Source: Paraspadella gotoi
Lineage: Eukaryota; Chaetognatha
Assembly (NCBI GenBank): GCA_051294375.1
Contig: CM119269.1
Span: forward strand, 17,842,265 to 17,906,264
Length of the DNA: 64,000 nucleotides
Direction: 5' to 3'
Below the pieces are notes generated by a model. It saw nothing but the letters and a program-made list of their open reading frames with translations. It ran no database searches and was not told the origin of the DNA. The position numbers were made by a program, and so were the translations under genes. Positions 22,401-37,400 of this stretch are shown piece by piece (the first letter of the stretch is position 1; the number at the start of each line of letters is the position of its first letter).

Positions 22401-25400
22401 GCAAATTGAAGCTCATAATCCATCGGCGCGTCTCTGCGGATAAATGGGTAAAAGAAAATGGCGGAATAAAATTAGGAAAAACAATATCGGTGTTGGTAAA
22501 AGCAAAAAGAAAACGAAATGGCAGAAAAAAGGGGGGGGGAAAAAAAAAGAAAGAAAAAAGAGAAAAAAACAAAGTGAAGATGACAAGAGTCTGGAACGGA
22601 GTCATCGCTAATGGAAGAAAGAGAGTGGCTCGCAATTAAACTCCTTTTTTTAATCACGACATTTCTGCCACCCGCGAATTTTATATTTCATTGCAGCGCA
22701 TTGAAACAAGATTAAGTCTCCGAGTGAATCATAGCCTCGGCTGAAGTAGACTTCTCTTTCATTACCCTCCTCTTCTTTATTTGTTTTCATTTCGCGAATC
22801 AATATTGTAAATGTAATGTTTTTCAATTTTCTTCGCGTTTTCGCCTCGAAATTGAGGCGCGAATACTCGCGGCTCAACTCATTGAATCACTTTTCGGTCA
22901 GTCAGTCGTTCGGTTCTGTAAGTCTGTCCTATTAATAATAAAAACGCTCATAACATTAGCAATACTTGATAAATTTAGTTCATATTTGGTATGGAAGTGA
23001 GGAACCATAAGACCTTTAACGAGCATATGTAACATACTTGTGATGATCTCATGACCCAAAATTCGCCTAAAATTTAGTTGCTGGTATTTAAAGAACCTCG
23101 CATCTAAGCGACTGCCTGCGTTACCCTTTGATATTTAAGAAGTCTTATAAAGAATAAAAGGATTCCGATGTAGTGCGGGTTCAACGCTCATGGGCCTTGC
23201 CATTGCGTAACCGAAAATATTCATGCGGAACAAAAAACTTTTTTGTTCCTTATTGTTTCCACGAAAATATGTGATTTAGATGATTTTCAATTTTTCATAT
23301 TTCTTTATTTAGTATAAAGTCTCCCAACAGACGGGCAGACAGACAGACCTAAAAAAGATATTTTTAGTCACAGATGTATCCGTTTTATAAAAAACGCTAA
23401 TCAAGTTCTGTAATTAAAAATTAAAGAGAAATCCGACTAACGTTGTAAAAATTTCTTGACGGGGTAACTCTTACTCAAAGGAAAGCAGAGAGCCTCATTT
23501 TTGCAAAATCCAATATTGGATAATATTCTTTAATCCCTTTTTTTGGAGTAGAGCAGTCCGGCAGGTATACAGTAGAGTGGAGCACTCAAGAACGAAAAAA
23601 TTATTTGAATGATCAAACAATGATATTTAAATGTGAGATAGTATGATTAATTAGTACAAAAAATATTTCGTTCATATTATTTCGGGAACAGAATAGTAAA
23701 ATATAATATATTTGTAGTAATATCCTTATAAAATAGTAAATTTTAAAAATAATTTTTATAAAACTTTTAATAAAAATTCAGATTCTTCATAAAAAGTTGA
23801 ATCAAAAATATAAAACATGTTATCAAAAATTCTGTCATCTTCAATGTTTAAAATAAAAAAAAGGTGAAAATTCCTGACTTTTTTATTCTCTGTAGTAGAA
23901 ACTTATATATGTTAAAACATTTTAGTCATTTTTTGTGATCTAAACATTAAAATATCATATAACATATTTTATAAAAGTTTCTTAGTTTTTTACAGCGAAT
24001 CCAAATCAGTTCTTAAAAATAAAATAAAAATATTTTGAAATTTGACGATTTTATAAGGATATTACTACATAAATAATTGAATTTGCTATACTGTTATGCT
24101 AAAAAAATTTTTAAAAGGATTTAAAATTCATTAATTATATGTCCAAAGGAAGCAAAAAAATAGTGTTCAATCACTCAATCTTTTCATCACTCCACCCTAG
24201 TATACAGTAAGGCAGAAGTAATAATTAAATAGATCTGTTCTCAGACAAATAACAGAAATGACACGATAACGTTCGCCCAAAATTGCTCGCGTCGTCGTCG
24301 GAAGGCTAAGACTGACCGAGGGACGTTCCCTTCCGTGTTGTCGAGTCGAGAACCGAAAGAAAAGCTGCAGATTTTGGTCGCCTTCGATCCGAAGTCGATC
24401 TCCAGCCATTGGGGTGGAGGATTTTGACTGTGCCAGAGATTGACGCCGTTCTGCAGGGGTTGATCAATGATCGTGAAAGTTTATCGCGAGGGCGAATTAT
24501 GATTGTCATAATATTAAAAGATTGGTTGTGACCCAATACTTACTCTTCGTTGACCTGAATGGACAATTGTACACTGTACAAAATAAGAAAAATAATTACA
24601 GTGTAGGGCCTACACTGTACCGTGTACGTCCATTGAGATGAACTGCATCCTCATGATTCGCGAAGAGTAAGTATTGGGTTGGGATTGAACCCGGTATCTC
24701 ATGGTTATGAAGTCTCGGCTTTTCCACTCTTCCGAAAAATATTGAGTCACATCGTTCCCCCACAGTACTTCTCGACATCCTGCAATCACCTCGATGCAGG
24801 CCTGAACGCTCTGACTCGGTCCAAGGTCGCACACTGTTGTCAGGGGACGCAGCGCCTTATCTGGTTTGGATTCGTCGAAGATGAAGGAAGAGGCGCGGAC
24901 GGAGACTTGGGGGATGGTGGCGATGTTGAAATCGGAGCAGGGTGGACCGGAGGGGCCGGGGGTGCCTGGGGAGGAATTGGGAAGGTGTGGAANNNNNNNN
25001 NNATAAGTCACAATGATAATTATATGTGTAATAGTATAATTATTAAGTATAATAAATATTTCACTTATATTCTATGTGGAACAGTATAATAAATTACAAT
25101 ATATGTATTAATATCCGTATAAAATTATAAATTTTTAAAAATGATTTTTTTCATAATTTTTTTATAGATTCAGATTCTCCATAAAAAAATGAAAACATTT
25201 AAAAAAATGTTTAGATTTCTGATATTTTCAGTATCAAAATTAAAAAAAATGGTTTAAATTTTTAATTTTTTTATTTTCTGGAGTAATAATTATTATATGA
25301 TAAAATATTTTATTTATTTTTTGCGGCTTTAACATTAAAACATATTACATATTTTACCAAAAAATTTTCCACACCTTCCCAATTCCTCCCCAGGCACCCC

Positions 25401-28400
25401 CGGCCCCTCCGGTCCACCCTGCTCCGATTTCAACATCGCCACCATCCCCCAAGTCTCCGTCCGCGCCTCTTCCTTCATCTTCGACGAATCCAAACCAGAT
25501 AAGGCGCTGCGTCCCCTGACAACAGTGTGCGACCTTGGACCGAGTCAGAGCGTTCAGGCCTGCATCGAGGTGATTGCAGGATGTCGAGAAGTACTGTGGG
25601 GGAACGATGTGACTCAATATTTTTCGGAAGAGTGGAAAAGCCGAGACTTCATAACCATGAGATACCGGGTTCAATCCCAACCCAATACTTACTCTTCGCG
25701 AATCATGAGGATGCAGTTCATCTCAATGGACGTACACGGTACAGTGTAGGCCCTACACTGTAATTATTTTTCTTATTTTGTACAGTGTACAATTGTCCAT
25801 TCAGGTCAACGAAGAGTAAGTATTGGGTCACAACCAATCTTTTAATATTATGACAATCATAATTCGCCCTCGCGATAAACTTTCACGATCATTGATCAAC
25901 CCCTGCAGAACGGCGTCAATCTCTGGCACAGTCAAAATCCTCCACCCCAATGGCTGGAGATCGACTTCGGATCGAAGGCGACCAAAATCTGCAGCTTTTC
26001 TTTCGGTTCTCGACTCGACAACACGGAAGGGAACGTCCCTCGGTCAGTCTTAGCCTTCCGACGACGACGCGAGCAATTTTGGGCGAACGTTATCGTGTCA
26101 TTTCTGTTATTTGTCTGAGAACAGATCTATTTAATTATTACTTCTGCCTTACTGTATACTAGGGTGGAGTGATGAAAGATTGAGTGATTGAACACTATTT
26201 TTTTTGCTTCCTTGGCATATAATTAATGAATTTTAAATCCTTTTAAAAATTTTTTAGCATAACAGTATAGCAAATTCAATTATTTATGTAGTAATATCCT
26301 TATAAAATCGTCAAATTTCAAAATATTTTATTTTATTTTTTAAGAACTGATTGGATTCGCTGTAAAAAACTAAGAAACTTTATAAAATATGTTATATGAT
26401 ATTTTAATGTTTAGATCACAAAAATGACAAATGTTTTAACATATATAAGTTTTTACTACAGAGAATAAAAAAGTCAGGAATTTTCCCTTTTTTTTATTTT
26501 AACATTGAAGATGACAGAATTTTTGATAACATGTTTTATATTTTTGATTCAACTTTTTATGAAGAATCTGAATTTTTATTAAAAGTTTTATAAAAATTAT
26601 TTTTAAAATTTACTATTTTATAAGGATATTACTACAAAATATTATATTTTACTATTCTTTCCCGAAATAAATGAACGAAATATTTTTTGTACTAATTAAT
26701 CATACTATCTCACATTTAAATATCATTGTTTGATCATTCAAATAATTTTTTCGTTCTTGGTGCTCCACTCTACTGTATACCTGCCGGACTGCTCTACTCC
26801 AAAAAAAGGGATTAAAGAATATTATCAATATTGGATTTTGCAAAAATGAGGCTCTCTGCTTTCCTTTGAGTAGTTCCCGTAAATTTTACAAGTTAGTGGA
26901 TTCTTAATTACAAAAGATTAGCGTTTTTTATAAAACGGATACATCTGTGACTAAAAATATCTTTTTTTAGGTCGTCTGTCTGCCCGTCTGTTGGGAGACT
27001 TTATACTAAATAAAGAAATTGAAAAATTGAAAAATCATCTAAATCACATATTTTCGTGGAAAAAATAAGGAACAAAAAAGTTTTTGTGTTCCGCATGAAT
27101 ATTTTCGCGTTACGCAATGGCAAGGCCATGAGCGTTGAACCCGCACTACATCGGAATCCTTTTATTCTTTATAAGACTCTTAAATATCAAAGGGTACGCA
27201 GGCAGTCGCTTAGATGCGAGGTTCTTTAAATACCAGCAACTAAATTTTAGGCGAATTTTGGAGTCATGAGATCATCACAAGTATGTTTACATATGCTCGT
27301 TAAAGTCTTATGGTTCCTCACTTCCATACCAAATATGAACTAAATTTATCAAGTATTGCTAATGTTATGAGCGTTTTTATTATTAATAGGACAGACTTAC
27401 AGAACCGAACGAACTGACTGACCGAAAGTGATTCATGATTGAGGCCCGGACGGCTATTTCGAGGGAACGCAAATGAATCATACATGATTCGCGATGAAAA
27501 ACAAATAAAGAAGAGGAGGTAATGAAAGAGAAGTCTACTTCAGCCGAGGCTATGATTCACTCGGAGACTGAATCTTGTTTCAATGCGCTGCAATGAAATA
27601 TAAAATTCGCGGGTGGCAGAAATGTCGTGATTAAAAAAAGGAGTTTAATTGCGAGCCACTCTCTTTCTTCCATTAGCGATGACTCCGTTCCAGACTCTTG
27701 TCATCTTCACTTTGTTTTTTTCTCTTTTTCTTTCTTCTTTTTTTTCCTTTTTTCCCCCTTTTTTTCTCCATTTCGTTTTCTTTTTGCTTTTACCAACACG
27801 ATATTGTTTTTCTAATTTTATTCGCCATTTTCTTTTACCCATTTATCCGCAGAGACGCGCCGATGGATTATGAGCTTCAATTTGCTGACTCCTACTCCGG
27901 ATGTTGAAGAGTCTTGGACGACGCTTTCCAAGTTTGTGGTTTTTTTTTTTTTTTGTTTTTTTTTCACTCGACAAAAGCGAAAGCTTCGGGTTGTGGAGAA
28001 AAATGTGGATACGATGACTCAGTGGCAGAAAAATCATGTAAGAAAGAAAGATATAAAGTGGGAAACGAAGCAACCTATGCATGCGTTTCAATTCAACAAG
28101 CAATATTCGATATCAAAGAAAAATATTTCACGTACTAACCAGTAACCACTCAACTAAATAATATTACAAATATCAAATATTACAAATATCACTGTCTTTT
28201 CACAAATAATATTTTGCTTTTCTAAACAGCCTCAATATTTTTTTAATAAAATAACATATACTATGATTTTGTCATAAAGTTTGAATTACTCAAATTTGGA
28301 TTTTCAGATGCTTCCCGATGATAGGCCATAAACCGATTCGTATTTCTCTTCTCCCTCATGAATTTGTCACCAGGTCGAATAGGATAAAGAATTAATGAGT

Positions 28401-31400
28401 TTCGCTCTGGCAAACCGACCTTTGATGACGACGACGACGACGACGACGATTACCCAAACAAAAAGGGATTTCGTATTTATTAAATTGGCTGCGTTCCGTG
28501 TTCGCCCCTCTCCTGTGTGCAGGTTCGTCGTAATGCGTCCCTGGAGCGCTGGGGACAAAGTCGTGCAGCGCCTCGGACCGCAGACCAACGCCGCACCGAT
28601 ACTGGCGCCTGCTCGTCACCCGCGTTGAGGGCAGACCCGACAACAGTTTCTTTTGTAGTGATCAGGGATCTGCAGATGTTTCCATTCGGAGACGATACAG
28701 GTGGAAAAAATAGAGTGATTTGAAATGGTTGACTGTGAGACTGTCCGATTGCAGAATACGGATGGTTGGTGGCGATAATGCGGCAAACTGGCGGTGAAAA
28801 TGGAGCGTGAGATGACGTGAGATTGGATCGGGAACCTGTGAGAGTCGATGATGTGAAATCAAATGGGTTCGAACTTGAAGAAGAGTGGCGGGCAATCTTA
28901 TTGAAATAGTTTGGCGTGTAATCACTTTGTCACAGTTATGGTGGAATAAAATCCACCAACCATTCATCAGCAGCCATTGGTGCCGGAGGCAAGTCATTCA
29001 CCTCCCAACCCAAAGCTCCTGGGTTCTAGCCCGGTGGTTGCCTAGCAGTTAAGAGGGACGGGGCGCTTAACCCGCCTGTAACACGGGTGTTACAGCCTGA
29101 TCCAAAGCTCATGGACTGCTTATATGAATGGTTTTGTCACTAACACATAACAATAATACTGTCTCTTCACAGTGATAGAAAATTCGGAATAATGAAATGG
29201 TTGAAAAAATTTTTAAAAGTAAAGGGGTCTGACTGATTTTCTTCGCTGGTACTAACAGATTTTAATACGTTCGTACAACTTTTCTCCGTGTTTAGTCCCG
29301 ACACAAAACCCCTGCACCGGAGTGTTTTGCTACAACGGAGGCCAATGCCAAGGCGGCAATGCATTTGTCCATCGGGTTACGATGGCCCTTTTTTGCCAAA
29401 ATTCAATCTTAACTTGTCAAAATATCAACTGTTTAAAACGGGGCCAGTGCAACAACGGTGTTTGTATTTGCGTCAATGATTATTCGGGAACCTATTGCGA
29501 AATATCTCCAGACCCATGTCGCAATATCTACTGCTTAAACGGTGGTAATTGCAAAGATGGCTTGTGTTCCTGCATCAATGGCTTTGTGGGAAGCTTTTGC
29601 GCAGACCGCACCCAACTCTTGCCAAAATATCGTCCTGCTTCAATGGGGGAAATTGCAACCAGGGCGTCTGTAATTGCGTCAATGGTTACTCGGAACGAGG
29701 TGTAAAATTGCACCAAATACTTGCGCTAATATTAATTGTTTAAACGGAGGCGTTTGTCAGAATGGAGAGTGTAATTGCATCAATGATTTCTCGGGAACTA
29801 AGTGTGAAATTGCCCCTAATGCTTGCAACAACGTTAATTGTAAAAACGGTGGCATTTGTCAAAATGGGGAGTGCTATTGCATAATGGTTACTTGGGGACA
29901 AGGTGTGAAATCCAACCTAACTCTTGCGCCAACCTTAATTGTTTAAACGGTGGCGTTTGCCAAAATGGGGAGTGTTATTGTATAGACGGGTTTTCGGGAA
30001 ACCTATTGCGAAACGCTTCCCGACCTTTGCCAAAATGTACATTGTTTCAATGATGGAATATGCAATGCTGGGATATGTTTTTGCGTCAATAGTTATTCTG
30101 GAACTTACTGCGGAATTCCGCCAGATCTTTGCCGTAACGTTTATTGCCTCAACGGCGGAACCTGCAATGATGGCGTCTGTTCTTGCGTCGATAATTATTA
30201 CGGAGTTTACTGCGAGTTCTCGCCCGATCCTTGTAGCGTCATAAACTGTTTCAACGCCGGTTATTGTAAAGACGGTAGCTGCGTCTGCATAAACGGATAC
30301 GCTGGGAAAAAATTGTGAGGTGGCTCCGAACCTTTGTCTCAACGTAGATTGCGGAGACAAAGGCTACTGCGTCGATGGGACGTGTAAATGTATTCAAGAT
30401 ATAGCGGGCAGCGATGCGAGATTGCGCCCGACCAGTGTACCGGTGTCGTTTGCTATAATCAGGGAACTTGCCAGGCTGGGGTCTGCGTTTGTCGTCCAAA
30501 TTACAGCGGCCCTGACTGTAGGACAGGTTAGATGCCGTTTTTTTTTTGTTTTTTTTAAGCAAAAGGTTAAAAAGCAAAGAATAAAATATTATTTATAACT
30601 TCGTTTTTTTTTTCCAATTCACCAGCGAATAATTGCGCGGAAAGAATTGCTTGAACGGAGGCCAATGTTCCAACGGAATCTGCGTTTGCTTCAACGGATA
30701 CAGCGGGCCCAACTGCGAATTAAGCCCATGTAAGAAGAAAGACGATCAATCAATCATTCGGAAATATTTATAACCAGAGAGACTCGTTGATTGTTTATTC
30801 TCAGCTACGTATTCGAGTCTCCAGCCAACGACGACTCCGCGACGACATCGCCGTTGACTTCCCCCTTTTCGCCGTTGACTTCCCCGTCGACTTCGCCTTC
30901 GACGCTCCCGCCCAGCTGCCCCAACGTGGCCACCCTGGGCGGGATGTACACCGACCTCCTCGGTCGGCGCCTCGTCAGAGATAAACTCCATCCGGCCAAA
31001 GACGCCGTGCGACCGCTGACCACCGTCTGCACCGATGAGATGCGTGCCAGGGGCGATGTAGCCTAAGCGACGTCAAATACTGGATGAGTAAAGATCCTCC
31101 GCCGCAATGGATCGCCTTTGACTTTGGTGAGGGTGAGGATGGGGGGGGTGTGGGGGTGGGGAGTTGGTTTTAAAGCGTAGAAGGTGAGTTTCCTGCGACG
31201 TTGGCTCGACGTTAGGTGTGATTGTGAGCGTCCTGAGAACAGCCTTGAACAAGGAACCTCTGGTCCTGATAGTGTGGACGAACGTTACATTTCCAACTTA
31301 TTATGTTTGCTCAGTCATTTTTAAAAAAAATCTTTTAGCGATCTATATGTAGTTTTGGCAGCGCCATATTGACTAAACAAGACCGGAATTTCAAATGAGC

Positions 31401-34400
31401 GTTATCCGACGTGATTTCTTAGTCTTTTATTTTTTATCAGTTTTGATTATCCTGAAGACGGCGCAAGCAGTCACTTAGATATGAGGAGAGAGAGAGAGAG
31501 AGAGAGAGAGATAGGTAGTAAGGCGTAGTGAAAGTTACATACGAAAATTCGAAAAGTCAAATATGAAACAACATACCATCAGTGAACATTAATTTGTAAA
31601 AAAAAATTAATTTTATGTTTTTTAATTTTCGCAGTAGGCTGTATTTATATATAGTACTATCCTTATAAAATCTGAAAAAATTTCAAAATAGGCTTTCTTA
31701 ATTTTGGTTGCAGATTTGAATTCCTCGTCAAAAGTTGATAAAAGAAAAATATAAATCATTTTTAAAATTCTTTCATTAAGTGGGTTAAAAATTAAAAAAA
31801 CTATAATTAATATATAAAAAGTTAATTTTCAGTTTAAAATATAACTTTTTCTAATTTTTGACCTACTTAATGAAGAATTTTCAATATAGATTATATTTCT
31901 TTCTATCAACTTTTTTATGACGAATCCAAATCTGCAAAAAAATTTTAAAAAAACTTTTTTGAAATTTTAACATTTATTGGTTTAGTACTAGTATAAATAT
32001 GGCCTACTGCGTAAATTGTAAAAATTTATTATAATTTTTTTATTACATAAATGTTCATTAGTATAATATTGTTGTTCCTCACTTTTAGAATTTTAATTAA
32101 AGTCTAATTTAGAAATTTTACTACGCCTTAATAGGTAGAGCCCGCGGGGAAAGAAGTTTAAAATGTCTCATTCATGAAAAAATGATTATGTTTTTACTTA
32201 TAAAAGAGATCCGGGAAACTTCTTTACTCAAGAAGTAACAAAATCGAGTTCAGCCTGGATAAAAAAAAAGCCGTTGGGCTAAATACGACACAGCACAAGA
32301 AGAATTACAAAAGAGAAATAAACCTGGTTCGATTTGTCTCAATGCTTTTTTCGTATTTCTCGCTGCAGGAGACCAAACCAAGAACTTGAGTCTTAAGGAT
32401 GGCGAGAAGTAAAGCAAGGAAAAACTCTTTTTTTGTTCAATTTTAAAAAAAAACTTGCTTTTTTTCGCCTTCTGGCTGCCTTCTGGCTGCCTTTTTTGTG
32501 CTTCTTACCAATTTTTGTCTTTTTACCTTCTGCCTATTTTTTTTGCCGTCTCCTTATCTCTGTGAGCTTTGTTTTTGTAACCTTCTCATGCCCATACTTA
32601 TCCTTCNNNNNNNNNNNNNNNNNNNNNNNNNTGGGAAGGTGTGGAATTGAAGAGGCGAGGGAGGGAAGAAGAAAATCGCAGGCGAAAAATATAACTGTTA
32701 TTTCAAGATGAAATATAGATACATTCGAAAGATAAGTTAGTTAAAAAAAACAAGAAAAACCTCTGCTGCACGGTTAAAAAATTTTTTTAGTAATGACAAG
32801 TGAAAAGCAGATTTAATGAATAAAAATCGTCGCAACCCCCAAAGGAAAAAAATAAAGAGGGACAAAAATATCTCAGAATTTTTCGGCCACTGACAAGAAA
32901 TAATTCTCGCCCTTAAGCCAAAGGAAACGATAAATCAAAATGGCGAAGGAATTTATCGGGTCGACCTGTGGGAATCGGCGCCTCGGACGACGGCGCCGCG
33001 TTGGTCGTCGTCGTCGTCGTTGTTGTTGTTGTTGTCGCCCCACCGCAGTTCACGTTGGGAGGAAAATCACAAACGGAAACTTGCGGGTTGAAGAAAAGAG
33101 TCGGGGGACACGACATCTCGTGGGCGATTCCGTGGTCGCAACTGAGAGAAGAATATTACCTATATATTATATACTATTTACGCAATAGATTTATATAAAA
33201 TAATATATTCTACTACAATAGAATTAATGGAAAAAAATATTAGTGCAGAACAGCGATTTTGCAATGAATTTAATAGGATGTATTTGTTAGAGGAAGGAAC
33301 GAATTTTAATTTTTAAAATTAGCTGTTAACTACAATCCTAAGAAAGTCATTTCCTGCGGGCACATTATCGATTTGCGAGTCAAAAAGCAATTTCGCTTGT
33401 CCCAACGCCATTTGACGAGACAAAATATCCNNNNNNNNNNNNNNNNNNNNNNNNNTCAAAGGAAAGCAGAGAGCCTCATTTTTGCAAAATCCAATATTGG
33501 ATAATATTCTTTAATCCCTTTTTTTGGAGTAGAGCAGTCCGGCAGGTATAAGTAGGTGGAAAGCACTCAAGAACGAAAAAATTATTTGAATGATCAAACA
33601 ATGATAATTTAAATGTGAGATAGTATGATTAATTAGTACAAAAAATATTTCGTTCATATTATTTCGGAACAGAATAGTAAAATATAATATATTTGTAGTA
33701 ATATCCTTATAAAATAGTAAATTTTAAAAATAATTTTTATAAAACTTTTAATAAAAATTCAGATTCTTCATAAAAAGTTGAATCAAAAATATAAAACATG
33801 TTATCAAAAATTCTGTCATCTTCAATGTTAAAATAAAAAAAAGGGGAAAATTCCTGACTTTTTTATTCTCTGTAGTAAAAACTTATATATGTTAAAACAT
33901 TTGTCATTTTTGTGATCTAAACATTAAAATATCATATAACATATTTTATAAAGTTTCTTAGTTTTTTTACAGCGAATCCAAATCAGTTCTTAAAAAATAA
34001 AAAAAATATTTTGAAATTTGACGATTTTATAAGGATATTACTACATAAATAATTGAATTTGCTATACTGTTATGCTAAAAAATTTTTAAAAGGATTTAAA
34101 ATTCATTAATTATATGCCATAAGGAAGCAAAAAAATAAGTGTTTCAATCACTCAAATCTTTCATCACTCCGACCCTAGTATACAGTAAGGCAGAAAGTAA
34201 TAATTAAATAGATCTGTTCTCAGACAAATACAAAATGACCACGATAACGTTCGCCAAAATTGCTCGCGGTCGTTGTCGGAAGGCTAAGACTGACCGAGGG
34301 GACGTTCCCTTCCGTGTTGTCGAGTCGAGAACCGAAAAGAAAGCTGCAGATTTTGGTCGCCTTCGATCCGAAGTCGACTCCAGCCATTGGGGAGGTGGAG

Positions 34401-37400
34401 GATTTTGACTGTGCCAGAGATTGACGCCGTTCTGCAGGGGTTGATCAATGATCGTGAAAGTTTATCGCGAGGGCGAATTATTGATTGTCATAATATAAAA
34501 GATTGTGTGTGACCCATACTTACTCTTCGTTGACCTGAATGGACAATTGTACACTGTACAAAATAAGAAAAATAATTACAGTGTAGGGCCTACACTGTAC
34601 CGTGTACGTCCATTGAGATGAACTGCATCCTCATGATTCGCGAAGAGTAAGTATTGGGTTGGATTGAACCCGGTATCTCATGGTTATGAAGTCTCGGCTT
34701 TTCCACTCTTCCGAAAAATATTGAGTCACATCGTTCCCCACAGTACTTCTCGACATCCTGCAATCACCTCGATGCAGGCCTGAACGCTCTGACTCGGTCC
34801 AAGGTCGCACACTGTTGTCAGGGGACGCAGCGCCTTATCTGGTTTGGATTCGTCGAAGATGAAGGAAGAGGCGCGGACGGAGACTTGGGGGATGGTGGCG
34901 ATGTTGAAATCGAGCAGGGTGGACCGGAGGGGCCGGGGGTGCCTGGGGAGGAATTGGGAAGGTGTGGAATTGAAGAGCGGAGGGAGGGAAGAAGTAAATC
35001 GCAGAGGAAAAAATAACAGTTTTATTTAAGATAAGTTATTAAAAAAAACAAGAAAACATCTGCTGCACGGTTGAAAAAATTTTTTTTTAGTAATGACAAG
35101 TGAAAAGCAGATTTAATGAATAAAAATCGTCGCAACCCCCAAGGAAAAAAATAAAGAGGGACAAAAATATCTCAGAATTTTTCGGCCACTGACAAGAAAT
35201 AATTCTCGCCTTAAGCCAAAGGAAACGAATAAATCAAAATGGCGAAGGAATTTATCGGGTCGACCTGTGGAATCGGCGCCTCGGACGACGACGCCGCGTT
35301 GGTCGTCGTGTGTCGTTGTTGTTGTCGCCCCAACGCAGTTCACGTTGGGAGGAAAATCACAAACGGAAACTGCGGGTTGAAGAAAAGAGTCGGGGACACG
35401 ACATCTCGTGGGCGATTCCGTGGTCGCAACTGAGAGAAGAATATCATATTATATATATATATATATTTATATAAAATAATATATTCTACTCAATAGAATT
35501 AATGGAAAAAATATTAGTGCAGAACAGCGATTTTGCAATGAATTTAATAGGATTTATTTGTTAGAGGAAGGAACGAATTTTAATTTTTAAAATAGCTTTA
35601 ACTTCAATCCTAAGAAAGTCATTTCCTGCGGGCACATTATCGATTTGCGAGTCAAAAAGCAATTTCGCTTGTCCCAACGCCATTTGACGAGCGCAAATAT
35701 CCTTTTAATAGAAGAAAAAATTTGACACAACTTTTTGATATTTTTTTTTTTTGTTTTTTTTTTTTGCATTTCGTCAAATTCGATTCTGGGCTTCGGGGCT
35801 TCCGTTTCGTACTCCTGCGACGGACGCTCTATATCCCCTGTTACGAAATAACTATCTTTAATATTGCGAGGAAATCCAGCTTCTCTACCTTTTCCCCGTT
35901 GCTCTTTTGCTCCTTTATTACTTGACATCGAAAAATGCTTCCATTCTAGCGATCGACACGACATCTTAGGCTCTTTCTTGTGTTTTACTTAAGTACAGAA
36001 TTCCGAGGCCCATGGCCAGTGTACAGCTTGATTCTGATTGGTGCTCCGTGAGGAAAATATGATGAAGACGGATGCGAGATATCGGGTGGGTTGGGGACTG
36101 GGGAGTTGAAACAGCCAGAGGAATTCTCGATCTGGAGGGAATGACGATCATGAGAGCGAGATGTCTCCGGTGGTCCGGAATAGACGCAGCTGCCGGGCGG
36201 AGTGAAAATAGATTCGCAGAAAGAAAAATCGTTTTTCTCTGATGTAAATTTTTTTTTTCAAGAATAATTAATGCCTTTCCCTCCCATTTTCCGCTTCAAG
36301 CGCCACCTTCCCAAAATCGATGATTCAAAAACTGACCCGTCAATCTGCCGACCTGTAAAATTTGTCGCAGCTCGGGTGGGGAAAGAGGCCTGGTCCGGGG
36401 CAGACGAAGGCCTGTTGCGACGCCGATATCAGAGGGCGTCGGGGGTACACCTGAACCGTAGGCGGAGACGGCGGCGTCGTTGCCGGCGTTGGCACACTAG
36501 GTATGATTTAATAAATTAAGTGTGGTAAATATACTTATATAGAGAGAAACCGATGTTTAGGAAATTTAGAATATAAAAAGAATTAGCAGTTTATTATGTG
36601 ATATGTACTACATAGGAAATTTCATAAAGAAAAAAAATTTATAAAAAAGCTATATGTACAGTAGAGTGGAGCTCTCGGGAACAAAAATTTTATTTAAGAT
36701 AAGTCACAATGATAATTATATATGTAATAGTATAATTATTAAGTATAATAAATATTTTATTTATATTCTATGTGGAACAGTATCATAAATTACAATATAT
36801 GTATTAATATCCGTATAAAATTATAAATTTTTAAAAATGATTTTTTTCAAAATTTTTTGATAGATTCAGATTCTTCATAAAAAGTCAAATGAAAACATTT
36901 AAAAAAATGTTTTTTAAATTTCTGATGTTTTCAGTATCAAAAATAAAAATGGTTTAAATTTTTATTTTTTTTATTTTCTGGAATAATAATTATTATATGA
37001 TAAAATATTTTATTTATTTTTCGCGGCTTTAACATTAAAACATCATATTACATATTTTACCAAAAAATTAATTTTTTTCTGGCAAATCTAATTCTATTCT
37101 TAAAATGAAAAAAAATTATTTTGAAATTTTATACATTTATTGAAAAAGATTCCTTGGGGGGGGGTTATCAGTTTCAGATGAGAACATTGTTTGAGCAGTG
37201 CTTAATCTCGACTTAATATTAACTCAATCCATATATCAAAAGATAAAATAGAATAATGACTTTATTAAGTATTAAATATATAATAAGCATTGAGAGACGT
37301 GCATCAGAATGACCGATAGCCAAAATGCAGCAGCAGCAGCAGTAGAGCCGATACGCAGCAACAGTAGCAGTAAAACCAAGATGCAACAACAGAGCCGAAA

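Larger units (their letters stand above)
17657..24992. repeat. Left arm of a 7.3-kb inverted duplication (clean copy)
   Basis: The reverse complement of this stretch recurs at about 25366-32606. The copy here keeps gene M exons open and in phase. It ends at a 10-N gap (24993-25002). Confidence 0.9.

Noticed and set aside
29296-31130. EGF and F5/8C reading frames on the plus strand as a second gene
   Set aside because: They are the reverse complement of gene M exons with frame-breaking indels, in a block bounded by N runs; an assembly duplicate is more likely than a pseudogene.
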